A stretch of DNA of 64,000 bases, taken from assembly GCF_003387355.1 (NCBI RefSeq), contig NZ_QUNH01000001.1, positions 630,023-694,022 on the forward strand, written 5' to 3'. Shown here one piece after another: positions 18,285-27,687 of the stretch; position 1 is the first letter of the stretch, and each line of letters starts with the position of its first letter. A program made the translations under genes and the position numbers. The DNA comes from Winogradskyella sediminis. GTDB lineage: Bacteria; Bacteroidota; Bacteroidia; Flavobacteriales; Flavobacteriaceae. The notes under the pieces are model-generated. The model was not told where the DNA came from. It was given only the letters and a program-made list of their open reading frames with translations, and made no database searches.

Positions 18285-18661
18285 ATTAATAATTTTGAAT
18301 TCTAAAGAGTGTTTTTATTTATAGGTTATTAAGTTTCATAATTTGATGCCTATAATTATTTGTTGAAATGAAGTTTATAAAGGTTCTTATTAAAATGATA
18401 TGCGAAAGTAATGGAAACTATAAGTATATCCTATTCATTATATCCACTTCCTTTGTTTTAACCAATTGGTTTAGCTTATAAAGAATAGTTTATTTATACT
18501 TCTAAAGACTTACATTATGAAGTGTTGTATGCTCTTAATTAGGTTTGTTGCAATAGTTGATAGAATTAAAATCTTTGTTTAAAAAAATATATTAATAACA
18601 AAGCTATTAGTACTACAAAAATTAAAGGGTTAAATTAAAACCAGTACTCTTGGTTATAGGT
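18285..18661. other. 377-base intergenic gap inside the polysaccharide locus
   Basis: AT-rich and the only long gap between 8.6 and 30 kb. It should hold the promoter for the Wzx-to-sugar-transferase genes. A possible 37-codon ORF on the + strand (18368-18481, starting MKFIKVLIKMICESNGNY and ending TNWFSL) has no partner and no family I recognise. It could be the remnant of a lost gene or chance. I see no transposon ends or clear terminator. Confidence 0.5.
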
Positions 18662-20122
18662 TTACTTTACTACAATCCATTTCCACATATCTTGTACAAA
18701 TAGTTCTTTGTCAGAACTTTCAATTAAATGAAAAATCTTATACTTACCCTTTTCTAAAAATAGCTTGTTAATGCTAAAGCTATAACCACTTTTTTTATAA
18801 TCATTGCCATATTTATTGATATTATGATGAGCTACTCTTTCTTTCATTTCCTTACCTGATAAAAAAATAAAATCATCATTTTTTTTTAAGGCTAATAGTT
18901 TTTTAGAATGATTTAGATTTATGTCATTTTTATACATCCACCCTTCAATATTAATCATCTTGTCGTGTTCATTAATGATAATTTCATTTTGGTTATTTAC
19001 CTTAATAATTTTGTTGTTTTTTACTTGATATACTTCACCTAAAAACGTAGAATCTTTTTCAAACTCTGTTTTATTATAAAGCAATTTTTCTGGATAAAGT
19101 GGCTCTAAATTAGTAATAGATTTATTCTCTAAATCATATTCATTATTAATATAATTGGCCATTAAATTGCTCGTTTTAATTATCCCCTTATAGTTTAAAT
19201 GTTGGTTCTGTGATACTTTACCATCCATAACGTAAGTGTAATTTAGACCACCTAATTCACTATTAATATCAAAGAACCGTACATTACTATTATCTTTTTC
19301 AATATTCTTCAAGGTAGTCGCTATTTTTTCAAATCCGGGTTTTGTTTTATTATAATACTTATCATAAACAGGAGTTGAAAATAATAGTAATTTAAATTTG
19401 TGATCATTTGATAATTCTATAATTTTATTAAGATAAACTTCTTCTTGAGCAGACAAATACATGTCATCATAGTCAAATGTCTTAGACTCAAATTCCTGTA
19501 TCTTGTGTGATGGTAAAACCCACAATCTTTTATTAAAATTATAATTAAGTTTTTTTCCTTTATGAGATAACTTACTCTCTAGTGATTGAGAAATACTACT
19601 TAAATCTGACCAATTTTCATGAAATCTAAAAAAATTGAACATATTATACATCTTGTTGTCTGGATAGATCGAACCAATTTCCTTATACTTCGGCACTCCA
19701 AATCGCTTAAAATATTCTCCATTAAATGGGTGAACTAACAATCGGTTATTTGAGTCAAAGAGCGTATTATTTATATTTGTTGGTTCAATTATTGGCCATA
19801 TCTCTATAGCGACCAATTTAGGTGATTGATTTGTTAAAGCTTCTAATAAATTGTAATATACCTGAACTATATTAATTCCTCCTGCCGATATTTTAATAGA
19901 ATTAACATTACATTTTGCATCAATTATATAAGTATCAATGCCTTTATTGAGATGAGAACTTCCTAAAAAAAGCACATCAGTTGAATTCTTTTCAGATTGA
20001 TATAACGAATTAAATGTACTTACATAAGTGTTTTGATTTTTAAGAAAAAAAGAATCTACATACAACAAGAGAGAAAGTAAAATCCCTAAAAATAAAAACA
20101 CTTTTAAAACTAACTTTTTCAT
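18662..20122 (-). CDS. Membrane-anchored SGNH-like (AlgJ/DltD-type) protein, MBOAT partner
   Basis: 486 residues. One N-terminal membrane anchor (LVLKVFLFLGILLSLLLYV) is followed by a periplasmic domain. DVLFLGSSHLNKGID looks like SGNH block I (GxSH as in DltD/AlgJ-type proteins), and MDGKVSQNQHLNYKG carries the D-x-n-H pair of block V. The last ~120 residues form a separate all-beta-looking region. It follows an AlgI-like MBOAT gene by 9 bases. By analogy with AlgI/AlgJ, the pair would O-acylate the exported polysaccharide; that role is inferred, and I do not recognise a named family. Confidence 0.6.
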   Translation of the reverse strand: MKKLVLKVFLFLGILLSLLLYVDSFFLKNQNTYVSTFNSLYQSEKNSTDVLFLGSSHLNKGIDTYIIDAKCNVNSIKISAGGINIVQVYYNLLEALTNQSPKLVAIEIWPIIEPTNINNTLFDSNNRLLVHPFNGEYFKRFGVPKYKEIGSIYPDNKMYNMFNFFRFHENWSDLSSISQSLESKLSHKGKKLNYNFNKRLWVLPSHKIQEFESKTFDYDDMYLSAQEEVYLNKIIELSNDHKFKLLLFSTPVYDKYYNKTKPGFEKIATTLKNIEKDNSNVRFFDINSELGGLNYTYVMDGKVSQNQHLNYKGIIKTSNLMANYINNEYDLENKSITNLEPLYPEKLLYNKTEFEKDSTFLGEVYQVKNNKIIKVNNQNEIIINEHDKMINIEGWMYKNDINLNHSKKLLALKKNDDFIFLSGKEMKERVAHHNINKYGNDYKKSGYSFSINKLFLEKGKYKIFHLIESSDKELFVQDMWKWIVVK

Positions 20123-20131
20123 ATTTATATT

Positions 20132-21604
20132 TTAAAACTGAAAATAAATAAACTCTTGAATATTTCTGTCACCATAAATACCAAACACAATTATTGTTAA
20201 CACAATATTTAAATAAAACAACCATCTAAATACCGTTGATTGATTATTTAGATACGTTATAATATTATGCTTTCTCTGCAGATATTCAAACATAAACAAC
20301 AATAAAATAGCAATACTAATTATCTTAAACTCATTAGGTTTAAAACCTATTAAATAGGTGTCTTTTTTAAATATATCTCCTAAATTAAAATCATTGAAAA
20401 ACCCTGACGCTATTTGAAAGGAATCACTTAAAGAATTCGCTCTAAAAAACACCCAGGCAAAACATACAATACTAAAAATAATTAAACCAAAGAAAAGATG
20501 ATTTGAAAAGTTGTTTTTTAGTAATCCTAATTTATTAAATATGTTTTTTCTTATCTTAAAAGTACCCTTTTCTATCATTAATATTACACCATGGATTGCT
20601 CCCCAAATTATAAACGTCAGAGCTGCTCCATGCCACAACCCACTTACTACAAACACAATAAAAATATTAGCATAGGTCCTAAATTTACCTTTTTTATTAC
20701 CTCCTAAAGGAATATAAAGATAATCTCTAAACCAAGTAGATAACGAAATGTGCCATCGTCTCCAGAACTCAGTTAGTGATTTTGAAATATAAGGGCTGTC
20801 AAAATTCTTCATTAAATCAAAGCCCATAGTTCTCCCTAACCCAATGGCAATATCCGAGTACCCAGAAAAATCACAATAAATTTGAAATGCAAAAAGGACT
20901 GTAGCATATATGTAACCTACACCTCCATAATCATCCACATTATTATAAACTTGATTAACATAAAGCGCAGCTCTGTCTGCAATAACCATTTTCTTAAACA
21001 AGCCAAAAGCCATTAGCAATAGACCAGATTTTACTAACTTGTAGTTGAAGGTATAAGTTTTATAAAATTGCGGTAATAAATGTGAGGCTCTTTCAATAGG
21101 ACCTGCTACTAATTGAGGAAAAAACGATACAAAAGCACTAAACGCTAAAATATCATGTGTTGGTTTTAATTGTTTTCTGTAAATATCAATAGTATAACTT
21201 AATGTTTGAAACGTATAAAAACTGATACCTACAGGTAGAATGATATTTAATGTAGACACTTCTAGTTCATTACCAAATAATCGGAACGAATCTACAAACG
21301 ATTCTATAAAAAAATTAGTGTATTTAAAATAAACTAGAAACCCTAAATTGACGAACAAACTGACAAGCAACAGCTGTTTTCGTTTTCCCTTATCTTCTAC
21401 TTTATGCATTTGCTTGCCGACATAAAAATCGACTATTGTACTCACAGCAATTAAAAACAAAAAACGCCAATCCCACCAACCATAAAAAGTGTAACTAGCC
21501 ACAAGAATCAGAACATTTCTTAACGTGAGATTTCTTGCCACAAGCCAATAGAGTGCAAAAACTATAGGGAAAAATATAGCAAAATCGAGGGAATTGAATA
21601 ACAT
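20132..21604 (-). CDS. MBOAT family O-acyltransferase (AlgI-like)
   Basis: 490 residues with about 11-12 membrane segments. The core motifs are FWRRWHISLSTWFRDYLYIP, with GGNKKG after it, and VSGLWHGAALTFIIWG, whose His is the family's catalytic residue. FVSFFPQLVAGPIER is the usual AlgI signature. Such proteins carry an acyl group, most often acetyl, across the inner membrane to modify a periplasmic glycan with an SGNH-like partner, which is encoded next. It sits 15 bases after rfbD, in one run with the dTDP-rhamnose genes. Confidence 0.9.
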   Translation of the reverse strand: MLFNSLDFAIFFPIVFALYWLVARNLTLRNVLILVASYTFYGWWDWRFLFLIAVSTIVDFYVGKQMHKVEDKGKRKQLLLVSLFVNLGFLVYFKYTNFFIESFVDSFRLFGNELEVSTLNIILPVGISFYTFQTLSYTIDIYRKQLKPTHDILAFSAFVSFFPQLVAGPIERASHLLPQFYKTYTFNYKLVKSGLLLMAFGLFKKMVIADRAALYVNQVYNNVDDYGGVGYIYATVLFAFQIYCDFSGYSDIAIGLGRTMGFDLMKNFDSPYISKSLTEFWRRWHISLSTWFRDYLYIPLGGNKKGKFRTYANIFIVFVVSGLWHGAALTFIIWGAIHGVILMIEKGTFKIRKNIFNKLGLLKNNFSNHLFFGLIIFSIVCFAWVFFRANSLSDSFQIASGFFNDFNLGDIFKKDTYLIGFKPNEFKIISIAILLLFMFEYLQRKHNIITYLNNQSTVFRWLFYLNIVLTIIVFGIYGDRNIQEFIYFQF

Positions 21605-21619
21605 ATATAAAAATGTGAT

Positions 21620-22486
21620 TTAAACTTTTTGTTTTAAAAGATTAGAATATACTTTTTCTAAACTCACTTTCCAATTAGGTATTTTAATTGATAGTAATCG
21701 ACTTATTTTATCTGTATTCAAAATGCTATATTTAGGTCGTATTGCTGGTGTTGGGTAATCCTTGGTTTCTATTTTATTGAGCTTTACACTACTTCCGCTA
21801 AGTCTGAATATTTCTTTTGCAAATTCATACCAACTGATCTCTCCTTCATTACTATAATGATAAATACCATAGTGAGTTGTTTTCAACTCAATAATTTGTA
21901 ATATAGCTTCTGCTAAATCCTTAGCATATGTGGGACCACCAACCTGGTCACCAACGACACCCAATTCATCACGTTGCTCAGCTAACCTCAACATCGTTTT
22001 TAAAAAATTATTACCATATTCTGAGTACAACCAAGAGGTTCTTATTATAAAATAGTGTTTTAGCGTTTTTAAGATGGCTTGTTCTCCTTTGAGCTTCGTT
22101 TTACCATATACACCTAAGGGATTAGTAATATCACCTTCTAAATACGGTACTGTTGCTTTACCATCAAACACAAAATCTGTAGAGACATGAATTAAAGTGA
22201 CATTAAATTTCTTACAAGATTCTGCTAATAGTTTTGCTCCTATATGATTTACCTTATCTGCTAACTCTATTGCTTCTTCGGCCTTATCTACAGCTGTATA
22301 AGCGGCACAATTAATACAATAGTCAAATGAATGTGAACCAAATGCTCCTTCGATTTTAGCTTTGTTTGTAATATCTAATTCAGAAGATGTTTTAAACACA
22401 AATTCAATATCAGCATACTGAGGTGCCAAATTTTGAAAACACTGCCCTAATTGACCGTTCTTTGCCGTTACAAGTACACGAATCAT
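21620..22486 (-). CDS. rfbD: dTDP-4-dehydrorhamnose reductase
   Basis: 288 residues of the extended SDR fold. It makes dTDP-L-rhamnose from dTDP-4-keto-L-rhamnose with NAD(P)H, the last step of the pathway. The N-terminal VLVTAKNGQLGQCF is the variant nucleotide-binding loop; CINCAAYTAVDKAEE, HVSTDFVFDG and YGKTKLKGEQ (catalytic Tyr and Lys) follow in order. The start overlaps the end of rfbC by 4 bases. The order in transcription is rfbB, rfbA, rfbC, rfbD. Confidence 0.95.
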   Translation of the reverse strand: MIRVLVTAKNGQLGQCFQNLAPQYADIEFVFKTSSELDITNKAKIEGAFGSHSFDYCINCAAYTAVDKAEEAIELADKVNHIGAKLLAESCKKFNVTLIHVSTDFVFDGKATVPYLEGDITNPLGVYGKTKLKGEQAILKTLKHYFIIRTSWLYSEYGNNFLKTMLRLAEQRDELGVVGDQVGGPTYAKDLAEAILQIIELKTTHYGIYHYSNEGEISWYEFAKEIFRLSGSSVKLNKIETKDYPTPAIRPKYSILNTDKISRLLSIKIPNWKVSLEKVYSNLLKQKV

Positions 22487-23028
22487 AGTTGTGCATCTTT
22501 AAATTTAGGCAATAGAATATCTTTATCGGAAAGTATAAATTCTGAACTTGGCAATTGCCAATCGATATTTAGGTCTTCGTCATTGTACAAGATACCAGCC
22601 TCTGAGGCTTTATGATAAAAATTATCACACTTATAACTAAAAATAGTTTCATCTTCTAAGACAATAAACCCATGTGCAAAACCTCTTGGAACAAATAATT
22701 GTGTTTTATTTGCTTCAGATAGTTCAACAGAAAAGTGTTCACCAAATGTGGTTGAATGTTCTCTTAAATCTACAACAACATCTAAAACCCTGCCTTTTAT
22801 GACTCTAACTAATTTCGCTTGTGCATATTCTCCTAATTGGTAATGTAAGCCTCTTAATACACCTTTAGAGGATTGCGATTCGTTATCTTGAACAAACTTA
22901 ACCTCTAAACCCAATGCATTATTAAACTCCTTTTGATTGTAATTCTCAACAAAATAACCGCGTTTGTCTTTAAAAACTTGAGGTTGTACTATAAAGCAGC
23001 CTTTTAACGTCGTCTCTATTACATTCAT
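22483..23028 (-). CDS. rfbC: dTDP-4-dehydrorhamnose 3,5-epimerase
   Basis: 181 residues, a cupin-fold enzyme of usual length. It epimerises C3 and C5 of dTDP-4-keto-6-deoxy-D-glucose. Visible motifs are FKDKRGYFVENYNQKEF, QDNESQSSKGVLRGLHYQ (with the catalytic His), KLVRVIKGRVLDVVVDLR and FVPRGFAHGFIVLED. It is 1 base downstream of rfbA and overlaps rfbD by 4 bases. Confidence 0.95.
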   Translation of the reverse strand: MNVIETTLKGCFIVQPQVFKDKRGYFVENYNQKEFNNALGLEVKFVQDNESQSSKGVLRGLHYQLGEYAQAKLVRVIKGRVLDVVVDLREHSTTFGEHFSVELSEANKTQLFVPRGFAHGFIVLEDETIFSYKCDNFYHKASEAGILYNDEDLNIDWQLPSSEFILSDKDILLPKFKDAQL

Positions 23029-23029
23029 A

Positions 23030-23893
23030 TTATTCAGAAACTAAACTTAATAAGTGCTTACCATAACCACTTTTTGTTAACGGTTTCACCACTTTTATAA
23101 ATTGTTTTTTATCAATATATCCCATTCTGTATGCTGCTTCTTCAATAGACCCTATTTTTAAGCCTTGACGCTCTTCTATAACTTGTACAAATTGTGAAGC
23201 CTGCATTAAAGATTTAAACGTGCCTGTGTCTAACCAAGCTGTTCCTTTATCTAGTACACTTACCTTTAATTTTCCTTGACTTAAATAGGCTTTATTAACA
23301 TCCGTTATCTCTAACTCACCGCGTTTACTTGGCTTAATATTTTTAGCGATGTCTACTACTGAGTTATCATAGAAATAAATTCCGGGAACAGCATAATTAG
23401 ATTTAGGATGTTTGGGTTTTTCTTCTATAGACACTGCATTATCATCCTTATCAAACTCAACAACACCATAACGCTCTGGATCGTGCACGTGATAAGCATA
23501 TACAATACCTCCATCTGGATCGTTATTTTGTTGTAATAATTCAGCTAAACCTGTACCGTAAAAAATATTGTCTCCCAGTATTAACGCCACCTTATCGTTA
23601 TCAATAAAATCTTCTCCGATTATAAAGGCTTGTGCTAAACCATTTGGCTCTTCTTGTACAGCATATTCAAAGTTACAGCCAAACTGTTTACCATCTCCTA
23701 GCAATTTTTTGAATAAAGGCAAATCTTGAGGTGTCGAAATAATCAAAATATCCTTAATTCCAGCCCACATTAAAGTCGATAAAGGATAATAAATCATCGG
23801 TTTATCATAGATAGGCATTAACTGCTTACTGACCGCCAAAGTTAATGGGTGCAATCTTGTACCAGATCCACCAGCAAGTATAATTCCTTTCAT
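23030..23893 (-). CDS. rfbA: Glucose-1-phosphate thymidylyltransferase
   Basis: 287 residues. It joins dTTP and glucose-1-phosphate to give dTDP-glucose, the first committed step to dTDP-rhamnose. Motifs are [20 protein letters not shown] (nucleotide-binding loop), [33 protein letters not shown], the pair [20 protein letters not shown], and GTAWLDTGT. It is separated from rfbB and rfbC by one base on each side. Confidence 0.96.
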   Translation of the reverse strand: MKGIILAGGSGTRLHPLTLAVSKQLMPIYDKPMIYYPLSTLMWAGIKDILIISTPQDLPLFKKLLGDGKQFGCNFEYAVQEEPNGLAQAFIIGEDFIDNDKVALILGDNIFYGTGLAELLQQNNDPDGGIVYAYHVHDPERYGVVEFDKDDNAVSIEEKPKHPKSNYAVPGIYFYDNSVVDIAKNIKPSKRGELEITDVNKAYLSQGKLKVSVLDKGTAWLDTGTFKSLMQASQFVQVIEERQGLKIGSIEEAAYRMGYIDKKQFIKVVKPLTKSGYGKHLLSLVSE

Positions 23894-23894
23894 A

Positions 23895-24920
23895 TTAACT
23901 ATTATATTTATTGAGGTACCAGTTTATCGTTTTCAATATACCAGATTCAAAATTCTCATTGGCTTTCCAACCTAGTTCGTTTTCTAATTTTGAAGCGTCT
24001 ATAGCGTATCTAAAATCATGTCCAGGTCTATCTTTAACAAAAGTTATTAAATCGGCATAAGAACTCGAGTTTTCTCTAGGCTTTATCTCATCTAATATTT
24101 CGCAAATTTTATGAACGATATATAAATTATCGCGTTCATTCTTACCTCCAACATTGTAAGTCTCTCCAGCAGTTCCGTATTTAAATGCTAAACCAATACC
24201 CTTACAATGATCTTCTACATATAGCCAATCTCTAATATTCTTTCCATCTCCATAGATAGGAATAGGCTCATTACGTATAGCCTTTCTTATTATAGTTGGA
24301 ATCAGTTTTTCATCGTGCTGTTTTGGGCCATAATTATTACTGCAATTGGTAGTAACCACATTCATGCCATAAGTATGAAAATAACTTCTTACGATAAAGT
24401 CTGATGATGCTTTTGATGCGCTGTAAGGACTATTAGGTGCATAAGGAGTAGTTTCAGTAAATAGACCTATTTTACCTAATGTTCCATAAACCTCATCGGT
24501 AGATATATGATGAAATCTATTATTCTCGCAACCGTCTTTAAATTTAAACGGAGCCTCCATCCAATTTTTCTTTGCGATGTCTAATAGGTTAAATGTGCCG
24601 TTAACATTTGTTTTTATAAAAGCATCTGGATTTTTAATAGAGTTATCTACATGAGATTCTGCAGCAAAATGTATCACTCCAGAAAAGTTATAAATATTAA
24701 AAAGTTCATTTACCAGCTCTGAGTCACAAATATCTCCTTGAACAAACGTATAATTAGCATTGTTTTCAATTTCCTTTAAATTAGAAAGCTCACCTGCATA
24801 TGTGAGCTTATCTAAATTAACAACTTTAATATCTTTATTGTTTTCTAAAAAATAAACTATAAAATTTGACCCTATAAAACCTGCTCCACCAGTAATTAAT
24901 ACAGATTGTGTTTTATTCAT
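23895..24920 (-). CDS. rfbB: dTDP-glucose 4,6-dehydratase
   Basis: 341 residues of the extended SDR fold. It oxidises, dehydrates and reduces dTDP-glucose to the 4-keto-6-deoxy sugar with bound NAD+. Motifs are [46 protein letters not shown] (with the catalytic Asp-Glu following the Thr), [15 protein letters not shown] and [15 protein letters not shown]. Its start overlaps the end of the Wzz-like gene by 8 bases, so chain-length control and rhamnose synthesis genes are co-transcribed. Confidence 0.96.
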   Translation of the reverse strand: MNKTQSVLITGGAGFIGSNFIVYFLENNKDIKVVNLDKLTYAGELSNLKEIENNANYTFVQGDICDSELVNELFNIYNFSGVIHFAAESHVDNSIKNPDAFIKTNVNGTFNLLDIAKKNWMEAPFKFKDGCENNRFHHISTDEVYGTLGKIGLFTETTPYAPNSPYSASKASSDFIVRSYFHTYGMNVVTTNCSNNYGPKQHDEKLIPTIIRKAIRNEPIPIYGDGKNIRDWLYVEDHCKGIGLAFKYGTAGETYNVGGKNERDNLYIVHKICEILDEIKPRENSSSYADLITFVKDRPGHDFRYAIDASKLENELGWKANENFESGILKTINWYLNKYNS

Positions 24921-25965
24921 AATCTTTTATAAATTTAAATACTCTGATGACCATAAAGCCTAGAATAAATAGTAAAATGGCTAAAATTGGAAATATAACA
25001 TAGTAACGTGTATGCAGTTTTTTATCTTCAACACCCAATTTATCAAAAGGTGAAACAATATCAAAATAAGTATCTTTTTCAGCAACCTTCTTATTTAAAT
25101 AATTAAGGTTTCTTCTAATTTCTTGTTCTTTCAAAAACAAATCATACTCCTTAGTTATTGAATTTTCTTCTTGAAGAGGGAGTCCTGTGTTTATTCCAAA
25201 CGATAAATCTTTCTTTTTAGATTCGTTCATTAAGACTTCCAGATATGTTTTTTGAATACTATCTAAACGCGATAATTCTGTTGTTAACGTTAATCTTTCA
25301 ATGTCTGCTAAAGTGTCTCTAATTCGTTTTTGTCGCTTTGAAAAATCATTTTCAAATGTTTTTCTAAATCCTTCATCAAGCTTCAAAAATATATCTTGCT
25401 TATTTGCTTTTGCAGTAATAGTATAAATACTACCAGATAACAAATCTCTATTACTAACATACTCTTCATATTCTAATTGATCTACTAATGAGGTGTCAAT
25501 AGATTTTAAATAAGTGTCGTACTCTACAAACAAATCATTCTGTGTTACAGGGCCAGCATCTAACTCAAAACCCTTTAATTTACTTGTGTATGCACTATCT
25601 AATTCAAAGATCTCTGACAACTCCGCAATATTATTCGATTTAATTAAAGCATTAAAATAATCGATACTACTAACTAATTCATATTTAGAATCGAAATGCG
25701 CTTCAACAATCATTTTGGAGGCATACATAGGACCTGATTTTTTATCTAAAATAAAACCAAGTATAATTGCTATTAAGAGACCTACTGCAACGAATTTAAA
25801 ATAAACTATTAGTGGCTTTATAGTGTATATAATAGCCGAAAAAATCCCCTTAAAGATACGACCAATAAAAGCAAAGAATTTTTCAAATACTCTACCGATT
25901 GCATTAAATAATTGCCCTAAATCAACCTCTTCATTGTCGGGTTGTTGTGGTAATTTCTCACTCAT
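24913..25965 (-). CDS. Wzz-like chain-length determinant protein
   Basis: 350 residues with two membrane helices, near residues 52-72 (KFVAVGLLIAIILGFIL) and 325-345 (YYVIFPILAILLFILGFMVI), enclosing a periplasmic region rich in helix and coiled-coil-like heptads. This is the topology of Wzz-type polysaccharide co-polymerases, which set glycan chain length. The N-terminal ~45 residues are cytoplasmic. Unlike BY-kinase fusions there is no kinase domain. It leads the rfb genes and follows the DUF6909 gene by 3 bases. Sequence similarity to named Wzz proteins is weak, so the call rests on topology and place. Confidence 0.7.
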   Translation of the reverse strand: MSEKLPQQPDNEEVDLGQLFNAIGRVFEKFFAFIGRIFKGIFSAIIYTIKPLIVYFKFVAVGLLIAIILGFILDKKSGPMYASKMIVEAHFDSKYELVSSIDYFNALIKSNNIAELSEIFELDSAYTSKLKGFELDAGPVTQNDLFVEYDTYLKSIDTSLVDQLEYEEYVSNRDLLSGSIYTITAKANKQDIFLKLDEGFRKTFENDFSKRQKRIRDTLADIERLTLTTELSRLDSIQKTYLEVLMNESKKKDLSFGINTGLPLQEENSITKEYDLFLKEQEIRRNLNYLNKKVAEKDTYFDIVSPFDKLGVEDKKLHTRYYVIFPILAILLFILGFMVIRVFKFIKDYE

Positions 25966-25968
25966 TGT

Positions 25969-27660
25969 TTATGAATTAAATATTTGTTCTAGTATTTTTT
26001 TTGTAATAACATATGTTGGTTTCACTCCAGAAGTACCTAAACCTCCAGAGGCTAATGTACCTCCTGTTTCTAAAGGATTATCACTGGCATAATACGCATA
26101 TCTTACTTTAACATCTTCGTTTATGCTACCTCTAACTCTAGAGGCTGCTTGTATGGCTTTTTGATAATGCGCTCCTTCCATTTCTAAACCAATAACATTC
26201 CATGTCGATTTTTTAAAGAATTTTAAAATTTCTTTATTTTGAAGCGATGTCCCTAAAACGGTCACCATAGTCCCTTCGTAAACAGACACACCACAGTCGG
26301 TTAAATCTTTTTTGCTCAGCTCATTTTTAAAAGGGTAGTTATCTGCTGTACCTTCAAAAATATGTGCTGTAGGAATCATAACATCTCCCTTACCTCCTTC
26401 TAAGATGCCAGCTTTACCCATAATAGAGATCGATTTTACGTCTAAATGAACCGATTTACCATCTACATTTATAGGTTTTAAAAATTCATCTAAAGTTTCA
26501 TAAGCCTGCTCTCCAAAAGCATAATCCATGACAAAAATAACAGCTTTATTTTCCTTAACTTCTTCTAAATATTTAAATTCAGTTTTAGAAAAATCAATTT
26601 TAGCCGTGTCAAAAATCTGAATATCTATATTCGTTCCTGAGGTGTCTTTGATTTGAATCATTCCATTTTGTACAGCTAGCTTTTCAACTTTACTACGTAG
26701 GTCTGAGTTTTTGGAATCACTTAACGCCTCATAAGTTTCAAAAATATCTTTTTTAGCATTAGCACCTTTAAGCGCTCCTTTAGCAAATAAAGAGTTCATA
26801 ACACTATGCATATTAGCACTGATAATATGAATCGGACGCTCTAACAAACCATGTTTATGTAATTCAGATTTTATAGTATCTGCCCAAACCTCACCATGTA
26901 TATGGTGCCCTAAACGCTCTCTTAAGACAGGGCTAAAAGTAATGGTACGTTTAGAGTTATTAATGGTTTCTTCTATTGCCAATTTTCCTAACCAATATAC
27001 AATATGGAGTAAGCGCTCTGGCTGCCCTTCAATTGCAAATTTAGGATAGGCCTCAGTAAGTTCGTTAAATGTTCTTCCTAAAATATTAGCCGTATGCGTA
27101 ATGGCTATTTCGCGTTCTTTTTGTGTTAACTTTTTTGTAGAAAGTACAGCGCTCTCTAATTTTTGCCAGTCTCTAACCGTAGAACCATCTTCACTAATTA
27201 TAACGCGTTTGCTTATTTTATGAGACTCTACAAACAGAAATGTAAGGTGTGTTAATATATCGTAAATCTCTGAGCGACCTCTAGTGATTTCAATATTCAT
27301 TTGTTCATCGTCAATACGATAACAATTACGTCTTCGTTTTGGAGGAATTATAGCTTTAAAGTGTGAATTGCCATAACCTTCATCACTGGTGAGGTTTATA
27401 AACGTACATTCTTCTATTCCTTGAGGTAAACGATCTACAACATAAAGCAACCCTTCCAATTCTGCTTTTTCTTCTCCGATAGAACCATAGATTTCTGGTC
27501 GTAATAACAATAACGCTTCTCGTAAGGTTTCTCCCGAAACTCCCATAGGCTTATAAAACCCACGATTGAAGAGGTGTCTCATCGTTATATACATGCGTTC
27601 TATAGCGCTAGAACTCTCTTGAGCTCTCGTTCTTCCTTGTTTCTTTTTGTTCGTAATCAT
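25969..27660 (-). CDS. DUF6909 family protein, nucleoside-phosphorylase/AMP-nucleosidase-like C-terminus
   Basis: 563 residues, soluble. I recognise the Bacteroidota family DUF6909, which has no assigned role. The C-terminal ~160 residues look like a nucleoside phosphorylase-superfamily domain. M414-GKAGILEGGKGDVMIPTAH resembles the Gly-rich loop plus GD-x-V-x-x-AH of AMP nucleosidase. YEGTMVTVLGTS precedes GLEMEGAHYQKA (E493-M494-E495, the ribose-binding EME pattern), and YYASDNP supplies an Asp (D527) where the family has its catalytic SD. The N-terminal half is helical and specific to this group. It precedes the Wzz-like gene by 3 bases. Catalytic function is inference. Confidence 0.65.
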   Translation of the reverse strand: MITNKKKQGRTRAQESSSAIERMYITMRHLFNRGFYKPMGVSGETLREALLLLRPEIYGSIGEEKAELEGLLYVVDRLPQGIEECTFINLTSDEGYGNSHFKAIIPPKRRRNCYRIDDEQMNIEITRGRSEIYDILTHLTFLFVESHKISKRVIISEDGSTVRDWQKLESAVLSTKKLTQKEREIAITHTANILGRTFNELTEAYPKFAIEGQPERLLHIVYWLGKLAIEETINNSKRTITFSPVLRERLGHHIHGEVWADTIKSELHKHGLLERPIHIISANMHSVMNSLFAKGALKGANAKKDIFETYEALSDSKNSDLRSKVEKLAVQNGMIQIKDTSGTNIDIQIFDTAKIDFSKTEFKYLEEVKENKAVIFVMDYAFGEQAYETLDEFLKPINVDGKSVHLDVKSISIMGKAGILEGGKGDVMIPTAHIFEGTADNYPFKNELSKKDLTDCGVSVYEGTMVTVLGTSLQNKEILKFFKKSTWNVIGLEMEGAHYQKAIQAASRVRGSINEDVKVRYAYYASDNPLETGGTLASGGLGTSGVKPTYVITKKILEQIFNS

Positions 27661-27676
27661 ATCTTAATTTGACCTA

Positions 27677-27684
27677 CAAATATA
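27677..27684 (-). promoter_or_regulatory. Candidate -7 promoter element for DUF6909 and the downstream polysaccharide genes
   Basis: Minus strand TATATTTG lies 17 bases before the DUF6909 start, in the 27-base gap after GH3. No -33 TTG is seen at the right distance. If used, it would drive DUF6909, wzz, rfbBACD, MBOAT and the SGNH-like gene. Confidence 0.4.
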
Positions 27685-27687
27685 GGT

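Noticed and set aside
18368-18481. A short peptide gene of 37 codons
   Set aside because: No family, no clear promoter and low information; recorded only inside the gap description.
23486-23491. CACGTG hexamer within rfbA as a third parS-like site
   Set aside because: The flanks do not fit TGTT(N)CACGTG(N)AACA.
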